The notes: generated from the letters alone by a model not told the origin. DNA of 64,000 nucleotides from UPXZ01 sp049840795 (GCA_049840795.1 JASGJK010000030.1:62001-126000), one strand, 5' to 3'. Shown: positions 26,878-36,667, counted from the stretch's first letter. Numbers and translations are program-made.

Positions 26878-27468
26878 CTATCTTCTTTTAGTACGTACAC
26901 CCAGCAAACAGCAACACCATCCAATCGGATTCAGGAAACGGTTGCCTTTCCTTACTTCGTAATGCAAATGGCCACCCGTTGATACTCCGGTACTGCCTAC
27001 ACAAGCAATTTCTTGAGTGATACTTACCGAATCCCCTACATCTACCAGTGTCCTACTTAAATGCGCATAAAACGAGCGAAAACCACCTGCATGCTGAATT
27101 TCTATAAAATTTCCATACCCCCAATTATACCCTTTACAAACGACAATCCCGTTTCCGGTTGCATACACAGGCGTACCTTTCATTTTCGGAATATCAATGC
27201 CTGTGTGGAACTTTAGGGTATTATAAATTGGATGATAGCGCAACCCGAATCCCGATGAAATGCGTTGTGGCTTTCTAACCGGGAAAATCACAGGATAATT
27301 GGAAAGGTCTTCGATAGACAGCTGCAACGAATTCGCTATCCGCCGGAACTCTTTGGCAGAATAAATACGTTCTGTGGATTTTTCTATTTCGGATTTTCTG
27401 TTTGCCTGTCCCGATGCGGGTAAATATAGTAAGGCGATAAAGAACAGTAGTACATATTTCATAGTCAA
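26878..27468 (-). CDS. M23 family peptidase (lytic, conjugation-associated)
   Basis: 196 residues with a signal peptide (about 1-20, ending PASGQA). The LytM-type zinc peptidase domain shows SGFGLRYHPIYNTLKFHTGI-D (metal His and Asp) and GGHLHYEVRKG (HxH). It would cleave peptide cross-links of peptidoglycan in the periplasm, which suits opening the wall for the mating channel. It lies at the distal end of the tra cluster. A second Met two codons downstream is an alternative start. The extreme C-terminus (GWCCCLLGVRTKRR) is unusual. Confidence 0.85.
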   Translation of the reverse strand: MTMKYVLLFFIALLYLPASGQANRKSEIEKSTERIYSAKEFRRIANSLQLSIEDLSNYPVIFPVRKPQRISSGFGLRYHPIYNTLKFHTGIDIPKMKGTPVYATGNGIVVCKGYNWGYGNFIEIQHAGGFRSFYAHLSRTLVDVGDSVSITQEIACVGSTGVSTGGHLHYEVRKGNRFLNPIGWCCCLLGVRTKRR

Positions 27469-27480
27469 TTTACAGATACA

Positions 27481-27506
27481 GTAAACGCCCGGATTCGGGC
27501 GTTTAC
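27481..27506. terminator. Hairpin between traQ-side genes and the M23 gene
   Basis: GTAAACGCCC and GGGCGTTTAC form a 10-bp perfect stem around a 6-base loop, just upstream of the M23 start and downstream of a small membrane-protein gene. It may attenuate transcription at the end of the tra operon. Confidence 0.55.
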
Positions 27507-27518
27507 CTGATTATTTAC

Positions 27519-27626
27519 TTATTCAATTTCTTCACCCCATAATTCCACATCGGTAGGAGCTGTGATTAAAGCATATACGATACCGATCCATATAACCACA
27601 TATAAAATTACCATTATGGTGATCAT
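27519..27626 (-). CDS. Small membrane peptide in the tra operon
   Basis: 35 residues: a single hydrophobic segment (MITIMVILYVVIWIGIVYAL) followed by an acidic tail (PTDVELWGEEIE). It starts right after the traQ stop (27629), overlapping-operon style, and ends before the hairpin at 27481. Likely a real small inner-membrane protein; function unknown. Confidence 0.5.
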   Translation of the reverse strand: MITIMVILYVVIWIGIVYALITAPTDVELWGEEIE

Positions 27627-27628
27627 TG

Positions 27629-28087
27629 CTATTCCATTTCAGTTTGCAATTCTTCATCCTCTCCCGAATCATTCTGAAATGAAAATGTTTTTTGCACTAC
27701 CTGTCCGAAGCTATCTTCTATATACACGTCAATCACTTGCTGATCGGTGCAATGCGAAGTATAATACATCCTGAACGTTTCTTTTTTCAACGGATAGAGG
27801 TCGTTAGGAAGTAATACCCGCCCATCGTCCAGCCGGAGTTCTCCCACACCGTCCAGCTGAAAGTAGCGGATATAAAACTGTGTATCCTGATAGTCGCCTT
27901 CCTTTACGATCTGTGCGCGGATTTCCGCCACCTCTCCCTGAACGATTTTTTTCTGAACCGGCATACAAACCAAATCAAATGCGTACACCTTATGAATATC
28001 CAAATCGTCAGAACAGGCTAAGGCCAGTAGCATTATCGCTACCAGCCCGGCTGTTATACTGAAAAATCTCTTTATTTTTTTCATCAC
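27629..28087 (-). CDS. traQ: TraQ-like conjugation lipoprotein (DUF3872)
   Basis: 152 residues. The N-terminus is a lipoprotein signal (IMLLALACSDDLD, lipobox LALAC). The body is beta-rich with the DUF3872 pattern (VYAFDLVCMPVQKKIVQGEV, FYIRYFQLDGVGELRLDDG, LYPLKKETFRMYYTSHCTDQ). In CTnDOT-type elements this is TraQ, a periplasm-facing component of unknown exact role. It follows traO directly; traP primase, usually between them, is missing. Confidence 0.82.
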   Translation of the reverse strand: MMKKIKRFFSITAGLVAIMLLALACSDDLDIHKVYAFDLVCMPVQKKIVQGEVAEIRAQIVKEGDYQDTQFYIRYFQLDGVGELRLDDGRVLLPNDLYPLKKETFRMYYTSHCTDQQVIDVYIEDSFGQVVQKTFSFQNDSGEDEELQTEME

Positions 28088-28129
28088 TATATTTCTTATA
28101 TTTTGTTAGACAAAAGGGACTGCGCCCCC

Positions 28130-28714
28130 TTAGTTGATTATACATTTCAGTCCGATACCGAACTGCGTATGAAAATGTCCCGTCGAATTACCCCAGAGAA
28201 CGCGCTCACGCCCCGAAAGGAGCAACACAACCCGGTCAGTAATGTAGGTTTCCATTTCCAGCGAGATGGCCCCGCCGTAAATAAAAGCATCTTTGTCCCG
28301 GAGCGTTGAACCGTCATACAGTGTTTTTTCGCCCCAATTCAACGTTTCATAACCTGCGAGAGCCGAACCACCCAAAGAGAGAAAAACGATCTTTGACGGA
28401 TCAGACAGGAATTTTAAATAATAGCCTCCTTCGGCGGTAAACTGCGAAACAGGGATGCGTATATTCCTGTACGGATAGTAGCGTTCCATAAATTCTGCAC
28501 CGAACACCCACTTGTTACCTTTTTTCGCATAGGTCGATACAGCCGCACCGAAGTAGTACCCTGCTTCATTATCCATATCGGACGAATAGATTCCGTCCAC
28601 CATTCCGCCTGTTACCTGTATGCCTTGCATACGCGGCAAACAACGCTGTGCGTGTACTTGGTCTGCAAAGACCAGACACAGCACAAACGCCACGATAAAA
28701 AATACCCGCTTCAT
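28130..28714 (-). CDS. traO: Conjugal transfer protein TraO
   Basis: 194 residues. A signal peptide (~1-22, ending VHAQ) is followed by an outer-membrane-like beta-rich domain (GIQVTGGMVDGIYSSDMDNE, YYFGAAVSTYAKKGNKWVFG, AEFMERYYPYRNIRIPVSQF) typical of TraO. It begins 2 bp after traN stops. It is a likely outer-membrane component of the mating apparatus. Confidence 0.85.
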   Translation of the reverse strand: MKRVFFIVAFVLCLVFADQVHAQRCLPRMQGIQVTGGMVDGIYSSDMDNEAGYYFGAAVSTYAKKGNKWVFGAEFMERYYPYRNIRIPVSQFTAEGGYYLKFLSDPSKIVFLSLGGSALAGYETLNWGEKTLYDGSTLRDKDAFIYGGAISLEMETYITDRVVLLLSGRERVLWGNSTGHFHTQFGIGLKCIIN

Positions 28715-28716
28715 GG

Positions 28717-29679
28717 TTATTTTACTTTCAGTTCGTTAATAACCTTTGCACGTACCAAATCGGCATTATCCACCGTAAACGACTGATGGCGACCGCCCTC
28801 TTTTTCGTTCAGCTCAACAACCAACATTTTATCGTCCGGGATCGTGAATTTTGGCAAGGCGAATATCATACGCTCCGTGTGTTTACCGCCCACCAACATA
28901 AGATTGTTATAGGCGCGAAGCGGCCGGATCACCTGCTCCTGAATCGCCGTGCGTTTGGCTACCTTTTTATCCACGATTTTGAACGTGATAAAATCCACAT
29001 TGAACGGCACGTTGGACGAGTTCTTCAGTTGCAGGTGGAAATACAACAAGCCATTATGCGTATAAATACCTTTGAGGGTGTGCTGTATGCCGAAACGCTT
29101 CGAGCCGATATGCTTGATTTCCCTATCGTTGTTCTTATAGATAGACTGCATAATCAGCTTTACCAACAGCGGCGATTCCTGCCCCAACTCCTGCATATAT
29201 ACTTGCAGGGCGTTGTTCGGACGGTTCACTGCTTCGCCATCGTGCAGAAAGTCGGTCATTTCAACAGACAGCTTAATGGGTTCGTCCGCATACTTTACAT
29301 TGAACGTGTAGTAATCTCCATCTTCGGTAATGACGGACAGATTACTCTCCCGGCTGAAATTCCGCAGGGAGGCTTTTACTCTCAATACGTTTTCCGTTCC
29401 GTCCGCTTTCGCCGCGAGAAGATCTGCCGAGCCTAAATCGACGTATCGAATCGGAGCGGGAAAAATCACATGAACGGTTTTATTGAACGTAACTTCCAGC
29501 GCATAAGGCGGAATCATCCTGTCGAAGGTCAGCGGGCGGGTAAAGCCTTGATAATAATCGCCCGTTGTGGGCTTGGTTTCTGTTGCGGTAGCCGTATCTC
29601 CGGTTACTTTCTGTGCATTGGCTGCAAATACGCTTACCGCAAGGGTAAACATCAAAAAGATTTTCTTCATTGTTCTCAA
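28717..29679 (-). CDS. traN: Conjugal transfer protein TraN
   Basis: About 320 residues; Met at 29670 (MKKIFLMFTLAVSVFAANAQ) is the likely start of the signal peptide. The mature part has the TraN/DUF4138 features TFNKTVHVIFPAPIRYVDLG and LPKFTIPDDKMLVVELNEKE. TraN is a VirB9-like secreted component thought to help form the outer-membrane part of the channel with TraM and TraO. Confidence 0.86.
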   Translation of the reverse strand: MRTMKKIFLMFTLAVSVFAANAQKVTGDTATATETKPTTGDYYQGFTRPLTFDRMIPPYALEVTFNKTVHVIFPAPIRYVDLGSADLLAAKADGTENVLRVKASLRNFSRESNLSVITEDGDYYTFNVKYADEPIKLSVEMTDFLHDGEAVNRPNNALQVYMQELGQESPLLVKLIMQSIYKNNDREIKHIGSKRFGIQHTLKGIYTHNGLLYFHLQLKNSSNVPFNVDFITFKIVDKKVAKRTAIQEQVIRPLRAYNNLMLVGGKHTERMIFALPKFTIPDDKMLVVELNEKEGGRHQSFTVDNADLVRAKVINELKVK

Positions 29680-29738
29680 TTTTTAATCGTTTATACTTGA
29701 TCTTTTAGTGGTGGTCATAGACCCATTTGTTATTTTAC

Positions 29739-31076
29739 TTATTGCATTTTGGGAAGCAACAGCAGACGGTGGTTCGCTTTGAGCGTAACCTTGACCACGC
29801 TCATTTTCTTGCTTACGTACTGCGATGCTCCCTGAATCAGCCCTTTGCCTACATCGGCGGCAAGTTGCGAACCGGCATTATCCGTAATCGAAATAGACGT
29901 TCCGGCAGACTGTGCCAGTTGTGCGGTAACTTCTTTGGCGGCATTGATTTCGTCCGAGTTCGGAATGAAGATACCGCGCTGTCCGTCCGTATCATATACC
30001 GATATGTCAACCGGGATAATGTTTCCGGCGTACTGAATGGCACTGATAGCAATATCCAACCGCTCACCCCCAATCCGGCACGAACCGGTAACGATACTGT
30101 TTGCCGGGATAAGGATTTTGCCTGCCAGCATCGGTTCTAAAAGCCGTATCTGCACCTCCCGTCCGCTTGTCAGCGTTACGGTCCGGTTTACACACGCCCG
30201 GATGCTGTTTTTGTCCTGCACCCCCTCGTTTCCGGCGGCGGTAAAAAATCCCATATTGCGGGGCTGGCTGAAAGCATCTATAAACTCATCGTCCTGCATC
30301 GGAGCAGCCAACAGCGATACGACGTTGTGCCGAACCTGTTTCACCGGCTGAACATCCACCTTGTCTTTCGTTGAAAGAACGGTGGCGTTATCGCTTTCGG
30401 TTGTTTGCCGTGCCTGCTGCGGCATATACCTGGCTGCCATCGCGTATGATTTTTCAAGCAAGGCTGCTTGTTCGTCCTCTTCGGCTTTCCGCGCTTCTGC
30501 TGCTTGCAACTTGCGTTCCAATTCGTTCATACGTGCTTCGACGGCGCGTTCTTGTGCGATTTGTCCGGCAGGTTCTTCGTGCCATTCTCCCAACTGCTTA
30601 TTTATATCCTGATAGGCACTTGCGGAGGCTTGCAGATTATTTGCCGTCCGCTTCGGGGTGCTGCTTTCTATCAGGGACGGGCTTTCGTATTCCCCGGCAG
30701 CGTGTTCGTTCTGGTCGAACATTGTCGAAAAGTCCTGCAAAGAACGCATCCGTTCCTGCTGCTTTTGCCTCATGGCTTCCCGCTCGTAAGCCTCACGTTT
30801 ATCCCCAACGATATCCTCGTCTTTGGGCGTGGGTATTTCGGCATTAAAGCCGGATTGTCCGATCATATTCTCGTCCTTATCACCCGCTGGCGCGAAGATC
30901 AGCCACATGACACCACCGAAAATCAGGAAGAAAAGCGGCATTACCAGCATCTTTTTACGCTGCCGCCTCTCTGCCGCCGAAAGTTCCTTTTTGGGGAGCC
31001 TTACAGGCTCTTTCTTATCAGGCACAGACGGATTCTCAGGTTGCTGCGCCCCGTTGTTATTTATTTGTTCGCTCAT
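29739..31076 (-). CDS. traM: Conjugal transfer protein TraM
   Basis: About 445 residues from Met 31076 (MSEQINNNGAQQPENPSVPD); the frame is open a little further upstream but that part is not conserved-looking. A cytoplasmic basic N-terminus precedes one membrane segment (MLVMPLFFLIFGGVMWLIFA). A charged coiled-coil linker (KQQERMRSLQDFSTMFDQNE; ELERKLQAAEARKAEEDEQA) leads to a VirB10-like C-terminal domain (RVTLTSGREVQIRLLEPMLA region). It bridges the inner and outer membranes. Confidence 0.86.
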   Translation of the reverse strand: MSEQINNNGAQQPENPSVPDKKEPVRLPKKELSAAERRQRKKMLVMPLFFLIFGGVMWLIFAPAGDKDENMIGQSGFNAEIPTPKDEDIVGDKREAYEREAMRQKQQERMRSLQDFSTMFDQNEHAAGEYESPSLIESSTPKRTANNLQASASAYQDINKQLGEWHEEPAGQIAQERAVEARMNELERKLQAAEARKAEEDEQAALLEKSYAMAARYMPQQARQTTESDNATVLSTKDKVDVQPVKQVRHNVVSLLAAPMQDDEFIDAFSQPRNMGFFTAAGNEGVQDKNSIRACVNRTVTLTSGREVQIRLLEPMLAGKILIPANSIVTGSCRIGGERLDIAISAIQYAGNIIPVDISVYDTDGQRGIFIPNSDEINAAKEVTAQLAQSAGTSISITDNAGSQLAADVGKGLIQGASQYVSKKMSVVKVTLKANHRLLLLPKMQ

Positions 31077-31159
31077 ATTTTTGATTATTTTAGATAATAT
31101 TGGATGTGCCTCGGGAATTTCAAATAAACTTGATTGCACTCGGCTTTCACAATATTTGA

Positions 31160-31411
31160 TTAGTTAATACTGTCCCTTTGTTGCTCCAACTGGAGCCGTA
31201 GGGTTTCCATTTTTTCTATCTGCAATTCCTTTCCCTTGCCTTTCCCCAAATTGTAGATGGACGAAACGGTCATGTAGATAGAAAGCCCGCTGAAGACAAC
31301 CAGCATGGTAACGATGACGATTACCCGTGCATCGGGGCTTAACGGTCTGACAAGGCTGCGCAAGCGGTCTTCCAGCCATCCACCTATGTCCTGAATGATT
31401 TTCCGTAACAT
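31160..31411 (-). CDS. traL: Conjugal transfer protein TraL
   Basis: 83 residues: a short cytoplasmic start, one transmembrane helix (VIVIVTMLVVFSGLSIYMTV), and a charged C-terminal tail (ELQIEKMETLRLQLEQQRDS). Matches the small TraL of CTnDOT-like systems in length, topology and position between traK and traM. Confidence 0.8.
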   Translation of the reverse strand: MLRKIIQDIGGWLEDRLRSLVRPLSPDARVIVIVTMLVVFSGLSIYMTVSSIYNLGKGKGKELQIEKMETLRLQLEQQRDSIN

Positions 31412-31419
31412 ACACGCAC

Positions 31420-32042
31420 CTACCTTTCCGTTATCCGTATGTCCCGGTTTTCCACGATCTCGAACTTTTCCATCGTGAAACCGTGCGGGTTATTGTCCGA
31501 ACGTACCGAGTTAATCAGGTTGCAGCGGGTTACGAGGCTACGTTCAGTCATGTTCGACTGCCGGATAATCATTTGCCGGGCGTATGTTACCACTTTGTAC
31601 GGGTAGCTGTCAAAATCACAGGCTATGCTGTCCACCTGTATGATCTGATTGATATTACCCGAAACAATGCGGTTGTAGTACCCTTTTTCAGCCATGTCCT
31701 GATAGTATTTGAAAGCGCTTTTATCGACAAGGAACAACGCCCTGTTTACATTGCTTTCAATGGCTTTTTTGTCGGGTGAGAGCGTGAAGAACAGTTCATG
31801 AAACCGTCTGACGTGTTCCCGCGCTTCAACGGGACGGTTCTGCGAAAGGTCTTGCGAGAGGGCAAGCATCAATGACTTGCCCCCGTCCAACACATAGATA
31901 CGCTGGCGTTGCGCTTCGGCGAAACTGTACGACGACCAGACGGAATAACCCGCAATAGCGGCGCACAGGCAGAGGAAGACAATTCCGAAAAAACGTATCT
32001 GCCTGAATGATGTTTCTATATTTTTAAACTCTTGAACTCCAT
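31420..32042 (-). CDS. traK: Conjugal transfer protein TraK, N-terminal frameshift
   Basis: About 207 residues once one missing A is restored in the A-run (plus-strand T-run 32021-32025). ATG 32042 gives MEFKSLK, then the shifted frame gives NIETSFRQIRFFGIVFLCLC (membrane segment). The body matches TraK closely (YVLDGGKSLMLALSQDLSQN, RFHELFFTLSPDKKAIESNV, KGYYNRIVSGNINQIIQVDS). VirB8-like assembly factor of the inner membrane. Without the correction only a GTG start at 31893 is available, losing the anchor. Confidence 0.82.
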
Positions 32043-32149
32043 AATTTTTAATTTGATAATGAGATAATATGCCAATGTGCCAATGAAGATTGGTGAGCCT
32101 TACAATCTTTTTTCCGTTGGCATACTGGCATATTGGACAATCGGCTCAT

Positions 32150-33139
32150 TTATTTTTTTCCTAATAATCGTCCGGCAACGTTTCCCGCAGCCGCTCCGGC
32201 TATACCTCCGGCCATTGCTGCACCTTTCGATGCTACTGAATTTATTCCACGAGTTCCTGTACTGCCTCCGGCTTGGATAATCCACCCTGCTACGGTCGGG
32301 ATTGTGAAATATCCGGTTATCCCGATAATCATAAACACCACGTAAACCGTGTTACTTCCGTCGGGAACATAGTTTGGATTTTGCAGTTGTTCAATATCTT
32401 GTGTGAGCATAAGCACCTGAATACGAGCAAGAATAGACGAGAATAAATCCGAGACGGGTAGCCAGAGGTAAACCGATATATAGCGTGCTATCCATTGGGT
32501 CATCGTTGAATGAAAACCGTCGTAGACACTTATCGCAAATGCTATCGGTCCAAGTATGGCTAAAACGACCAGGAAGAATGTCCGTATCGTGTCGATCACC
32601 AGTGCTGCAGCGGTAAAAAGCATTTCCAAAAGCCACCTGAACCAATCCTGCACGGATTTTTTCATATCGTGGAAACCCCGTTGGATGTACATACCTGCAA
32701 TTTCGGGAGCCTCCAACACTCCGAGTTCAGCAAGTTTCTGGTCGAATATTTCATTATCTACGAGCCATGCCGTTTCGGGATTGCGCCGCATCGCCTCAAA
32801 CTCCAACCGGTCTTTCTCCGCTCGATACTTATTCATATCGAAAGTCTGCGTTTCAAGGATGGAGTGTGTTCCTGTGACTATCGGCGACATGACAGCATTG
32901 ATAGTTCCCAATACAATCGTAGGAAAGAACATAATACACAATCCAATGGCAAAAGGTCGAAGCAACGGGTACACATCTATCGGCTCTGCCCTTGAGAGGG
33001 CTTGCCACACACGGGTAGCGACATAAAACAGCGCACCCAGCCCCGCAACCCCTTTAGCAATGCCGATCATGTTGGAACAGATCGGCATCATATCTGTATA
33101 GAGGCTGCGGAGTATCTGATGAAGATTATCGAAATCCAT
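32150..33139 (-). CDS. traJ: Conjugal transfer protein TraJ
   Basis: 329 residues, a polytopic inner-membrane protein (hydrophobic blocks at about 25-45, 65-90, 170-200, 220-240, 270-300). Typical TraJ sequence: NLHQILRSLYTDMMPICSNM at the start, then FLVVLAILGPIAFAISVYDG and WIARYISVYLWLPVSDLFSS. VirB6-like channel component. The C-terminus is Gly/Ala-rich (GAAMAGGIAGAAAGNVAGRL). Confidence 0.87.
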   Translation of the reverse strand: MDFDNLHQILRSLYTDMMPICSNMIGIAKGVAGLGALFYVATRVWQALSRAEPIDVYPLLRPFAIGLCIMFFPTIVLGTINAVMSPIVTGTHSILETQTFDMNKYRAEKDRLEFEAMRRNPETAWLVDNEIFDQKLAELGVLEAPEIAGMYIQRGFHDMKKSVQDWFRWLLEMLFTAAALVIDTIRTFFLVVLAILGPIAFAISVYDGFHSTMTQWIARYISVYLWLPVSDLFSSILARIQVLMLTQDIEQLQNPNYVPDGSNTVYVVFMIIGITGYFTIPTVAGWIIQAGGSTGTRGINSVASKGAAMAGGIAGAAAGNVAGRLLGKK

Positions 33140-33163
33140 ATCTTATTTTCTTATTGATATGGA

Positions 33164-33784
33164 TTACCAATATCTGTCAGCGGGGTTACCGTACAATACC
33201 ATTACCTTGTCGGTTTCCTTTTTCACTTTGGCACGCAAGTAAGACACAGATATATTTTTATTTGTGTAGTATTGTACCAAACTGCGGTAAGTACGCATAT
33301 CGTTGTAAATCTTGTCGATTAACTCCATGCGTTCTTTGTCGGTCATGGATAACCCATTAGACGAAGAAACAATTTCCTTTATCTCGGCCAGCAGCCCCCC
33401 CGACATATTCAGCAGTTTGGCATAGCCGTTGGAAATTGCAACCAACTCTTCGATAGTGAAGTTCGGATCGGAAAGCATCTTGTTGTAATTGGTAGCGTAG
33501 ATATTGGAAATATCACTGATAATCTCTACCGTTTCTTTTACTTTCCGCGCGTCCTTAATCAGGTTATGCACCGATTGTAGTTTGTCGTAATACTCCTTGC
33601 CCTGATTGTATATCTTCTGCATTTCCTGAAAACTATTTATTACGTTACTTGCCGTAGTTGCGGTCTTAGATACCGTCAGGATATTTTGAACCAAGTTGGA
33701 CGGGTCGATCACTGCCCATTGTGCTTTTGCCTCAAACCCGCAACATGCGAGGATTACAAAGAGGCTTACTATTATTTTCTTCAT
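33164..33784 (-). CDS. traI: TraI-like conjugation protein (DUF4141)
   Basis: 206 residues with a signal peptide (~1-21, ending FEAKAQ). The DUF4141 features are WAVIDPSNLVQNILTVSKTA, QEMQKIYNQGKEYYDKLQSV and the C-terminal VMVLYGNPADRYW. VirB5-like periplasmic component in position; lies 24 bp before traJ. Confidence 0.84.
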   Translation of the reverse strand: MKKIIVSLFVILACCGFEAKAQWAVIDPSNLVQNILTVSKTATTASNVINSFQEMQKIYNQGKEYYDKLQSVHNLIKDARKVKETVEIISDISNIYATNYNKMLSDPNFTIEELVAISNGYAKLLNMSGGLLAEIKEIVSSSNGLSMTDKERMELIDKIYNDMRTYRSLVQYYTNKNISVSYLRAKVKKETDKVMVLYGNPADRYW

Positions 33785-33848
33785 TGTTTTACTTATTTGA
33801 TATGATTAATATTTTATTGCCCGATGGCGGGAGGAACAGTGGAAAATG

Positions 33849-34163
33849 CTATTCCTCCGCCCGAACATATTCACCGAAAGCGGAAAGCATGAGTACCTCC
33901 TGCTCCCGGTCGTAGGCTATCCCGATACGCCCCTACAGGTCTATGTAATGCAATCCGAACAAGCTGTACACCGTACAATCACAGGCCACCTGCGGGTTGT
34001 TATATGTAAGTTCCAAGCGGATGCCTCCCCGCTTTCGGGAAGTGTTGCGGTAGATGTTTACCGCAGGCGCACCACTGGTACTTACCCAACGTCCCGTAAT
34101 CTCCCACAGGTTAAAATCCTGATACACAGCACAGGGGTCGGCGGCATTACATTTGCTGAACAT
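33849..34163 (-). CDS. DUF3876 protein of the tra operon (TraH position) with in-frame stop
   Basis: About 104 codons. The frame reads FSKCNAADPCAVYQDFNLWE, ITGRWVSTSGAPAVNIYRNT and FGLHYIDL, then TAG (33935-33933), then continues without a shift: GRIGIAYDREQEVLMLSAFG and EYVRAEE, stop. The family has Tyr at the stop position, so a single TAC-to-TAG change truncates it to 76 residues. It lies between traG and traI with almost no spacing. Role unknown. Confidence 0.72.
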
Positions 34164-34165
34164 GG

Positions 34166-36667
34166 CTAACCCTTCCTTTTGTCTTCGGCAAGCTGCTTAA
34201 TAGCCAGTTCGTAGTTCCCGCCGAGTTCGTCCGTCTTTTTGAAGACCTCGATCTTTTCGGTTTCTTCGGTCGTGTACGTCAGGTATTCTGCCTCGCTTAC
34301 TTCGGTAGCATACACCGCCGACTGCACACCGCCCAGCCCGAACCATACTTCCTTGTATTTCCGGTTCGGGTTGTTCGCCATGTTGATAGAGAGGATTTGT
34401 CCTTTCTCCTTTTCGGTCAGTCCGAGAAGCGACTGGATCACATCAAAGCGGTTCATGAATTTGCGCTGATCTAAGAGAATTTTGCAGTCGGAGTTATTGA
34501 TAATAGCCTCCTTTACGATGGGCGAGGAAATAATATCCTCCACTTCCTGCGTTACGACAATCGCTTCCCCGAAATACTTCCGGACGGTTTTATACATATA
34601 CTGCATATAGGCAGCCATGTTCGCAGACGAAAGAGCCTTCCATGCTTCTTCCACAATCAGCTGTTTACGAACGCCTTTCAGTCTTCTCAATTTACCGATG
34701 AAGGCTTCCATAATGATGATCGTAACCACCGGAAAAAGTTCTTTATTTTCCTTTATCTGGTCGATTTCAAAGACGATAAAGCTCTTATTCAAGAGGTCGA
34801 TATTCTCGGCCGAGTTCAACAGGAAATCGTAACGCCCACCCCGGTAATACTGGCGCATGGTGGTCAGCATATTGTCGAGGTTAAAATCTTCCCGGCTTAC
34901 CTTGATCTCCCGTTCGTCCAGTTCCCGGCGGGAGTCATCCCGCATAAACTCATAAAAGGTATTAAATGAGGGCACGATACTCCGGTCGTCCTGTATCTTC
35001 CCAATATAGGCTGATACCGCGCTGCCGAGTTCTCCGCTTTCGGTCTTGCTGATTTTATCGTCTTCGGACTTCCAGAGCGTCAGGAGGAGCGTTTTAATGC
35101 TGTCCTTTTTCTCCACGTCAAACTGATAGTCGTCCGTGTAGAAAGGATTGAAGCTAATCGGATTTTCTTCCGTGTATGTGAAATAAATCCCGTCCTGCCC
35201 TTTGGTTTTCCGGCGTACCATTTCACACAACCCTTGATAGGAGTTACCCGTATCGACTAATACCACATGCGTGCCCTGTTCCCAATATTGCCTTACAAGG
35301 TGGTTCATGAAAAAGGATTTACCGCTGCCGGATGGCCCCAACACGAATTTATTCCGGTTGGTGGTAATCCCGCGTTTCATGGGTAAATCCGATATATCCA
35401 CATGGAGCGGCTTCCCGCTAACCCGGTCGCACATCTTGATACCGAACGGCGAAAGCGAACTTTGGTAGTTGGTTTCTTCGGTGAAGAAACACAGTGCAGG
35501 TTCTACAAACGTGTAAAAACTTTCCTCTGACGGAAAATCCCCGGCATTGCCCGGCATCCCCGCCCAATAGAGTGTGGCGGCATCCACCGTGTTGTGGCGG
35601 GGTTTACATTCCATAAGTGCCAACTGTGAGCCTACATCGTTGCGGATACGCTTTAATTCTTCCGTATCGTCCGACCACGCTATTACGTTGAAGTGGGCGC
35701 GTACCGAAGTAAGCCCGAAGCTGTGCGCTTCGTTCAGGTATTTATCCACCCACTCTTTGTTAATCTGATTACCGCGCGAGTAGCGGGATAAGGATTGCAT
35801 ATTGCGGGCAGACTTCTCGAACTTCCGCAGGTTCTCTGCCGAATCGTCCAGAAAGATGTACTGGTTATACACATGGTCGCACGATAGCAATAACCCAACG
35901 GGTGCGGCAAAACTCAATCGGCAGTCGCTCCGGTCGGTGGATAGCTTTTCGTACCGCATATCCGTTCCAACCGTTCCGGGCAAGTCCTCCACATCGGAAA
36001 TCGTATGCATGCATACTTTTTTATCTCCGATGCGAAGACCGTCCGCTCCGAGTTCTATATCTTCCAAGACAGTCGTATCGTCCAATGAGAGGGCAAAGTA
36101 TTTCTCCACCAGTCCGGGTTCATTCTCCGTTCCTGTAATCTCATCTGAAGTAAGGCGGGCAAGGCTGACAAATCCCGAATCGTTTACAATACGCTCAAAT
36201 TGTCCGACCGCTTCCAAAAACCGTGAAGCCGTGTCCCTGTTGACCTCTTTGGGGATAATATTCCCGCGGCACAATGACGAAAAATTACTTTGCATCCGCA
36301 TCCGCTCTTTGGTCGTCTTTGTCAGGTAGAGGAAACAGGTATGATTCAGGTAGGGGCGTTCGTTGAAGTGGCGTTCAAACGAGCGGGACAGGAAACTCAT
36401 ATCCTCTTTATCCGTTTCGGGTTTATAGGTTTCTTTTACAAACCAATCCTGTTTTTGGATAATAGAATAATCGGGCAATACCTTAATGGCTTTCGCCCAA
36501 GCCGAATGTATGGCTTCATATTCTACTCCGGTAACAGTGAATAGCTCCGGCAGATTGACACGAAAGGCTACCGTTATATCTGCATCTTTGGATATGATGC
36601 AGTCGTGTTCTACCGCCAGTAGCGGGAACTTGCTCTCGATGGTAGCCGCTTTCATTACATTACGCAT
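34166..36667 (-). CDS. traG: TraG, VirB4-like conjugation ATPase
   Basis: 833 residues, the energy-supplying ATPase of the type IV channel. Walker A is LGPSGSGKSFFMNHLVRQYW near residue 442; Walker B is the hydrophobic stretch KQLIVEEAWKAL near 690; the conserved VVTQEVEDIISSPIVKEAII follows. The N-terminal CagE/TrbE-like part begins ESKFPLLAVEHDCIISKDAD. It overlaps traF by 8 bp; a second ATG at 36655 is an alternative start. Intact. Confidence 0.9.
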   Translation of the reverse strand: MRNVMKAATIESKFPLLAVEHDCIISKDADITVAFRVNLPELFTVTGVEYEAIHSAWAKAIKVLPDYSIIQKQDWFVKETYKPETDKEDMSFLSRSFERHFNERPYLNHTCFLYLTKTTKERMRMQSNFSSLCRGNIIPKEVNRDTASRFLEAVGQFERIVNDSGFVSLARLTSDEITGTENEPGLVEKYFALSLDDTTVLEDIELGADGLRIGDKKVCMHTISDVEDLPGTVGTDMRYEKLSTDRSDCRLSFAAPVGLLLSCDHVYNQYIFLDDSAENLRKFEKSARNMQSLSRYSRGNQINKEWVDKYLNEAHSFGLTSVRAHFNVIAWSDDTEELKRIRNDVGSQLALMECKPRHNTVDAATLYWAGMPGNAGDFPSEESFYTFVEPALCFFTEETNYQSSLSPFGIKMCDRVSGKPLHVDISDLPMKRGITTNRNKFVLGPSGSGKSFFMNHLVRQYWEQGTHVVLVDTGNSYQGLCEMVRRKTKGQDGIYFTYTEENPISFNPFYTDDYQFDVEKKDSIKTLLLTLWKSEDDKISKTESGELGSAVSAYIGKIQDDRSIVPSFNTFYEFMRDDSRRELDEREIKVSREDFNLDNMLTTMRQYYRGGRYDFLLNSAENIDLLNKSFIVFEIDQIKENKELFPVVTIIIMEAFIGKLRRLKGVRKQLIVEEAWKALSSANMAAYMQYMYKTVRKYFGEAIVVTQEVEDIISSPIVKEAIINNSDCKILLDQRKFMNRFDVIQSLLGLTEKEKGQILSINMANNPNRKYKEVWFGLGGVQSAVYATEVSEAEYLTYTTEETEKIEVFKKTDELGGNYELAIKQLAEDKRKG

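Noticed and set aside
28786..31167. Several long plus-strand frames opposite traM and traN
   Set aside because: Antisense shadows of GC-richer genes; their translations are arginine- and cysteine-rich with no family resemblance.
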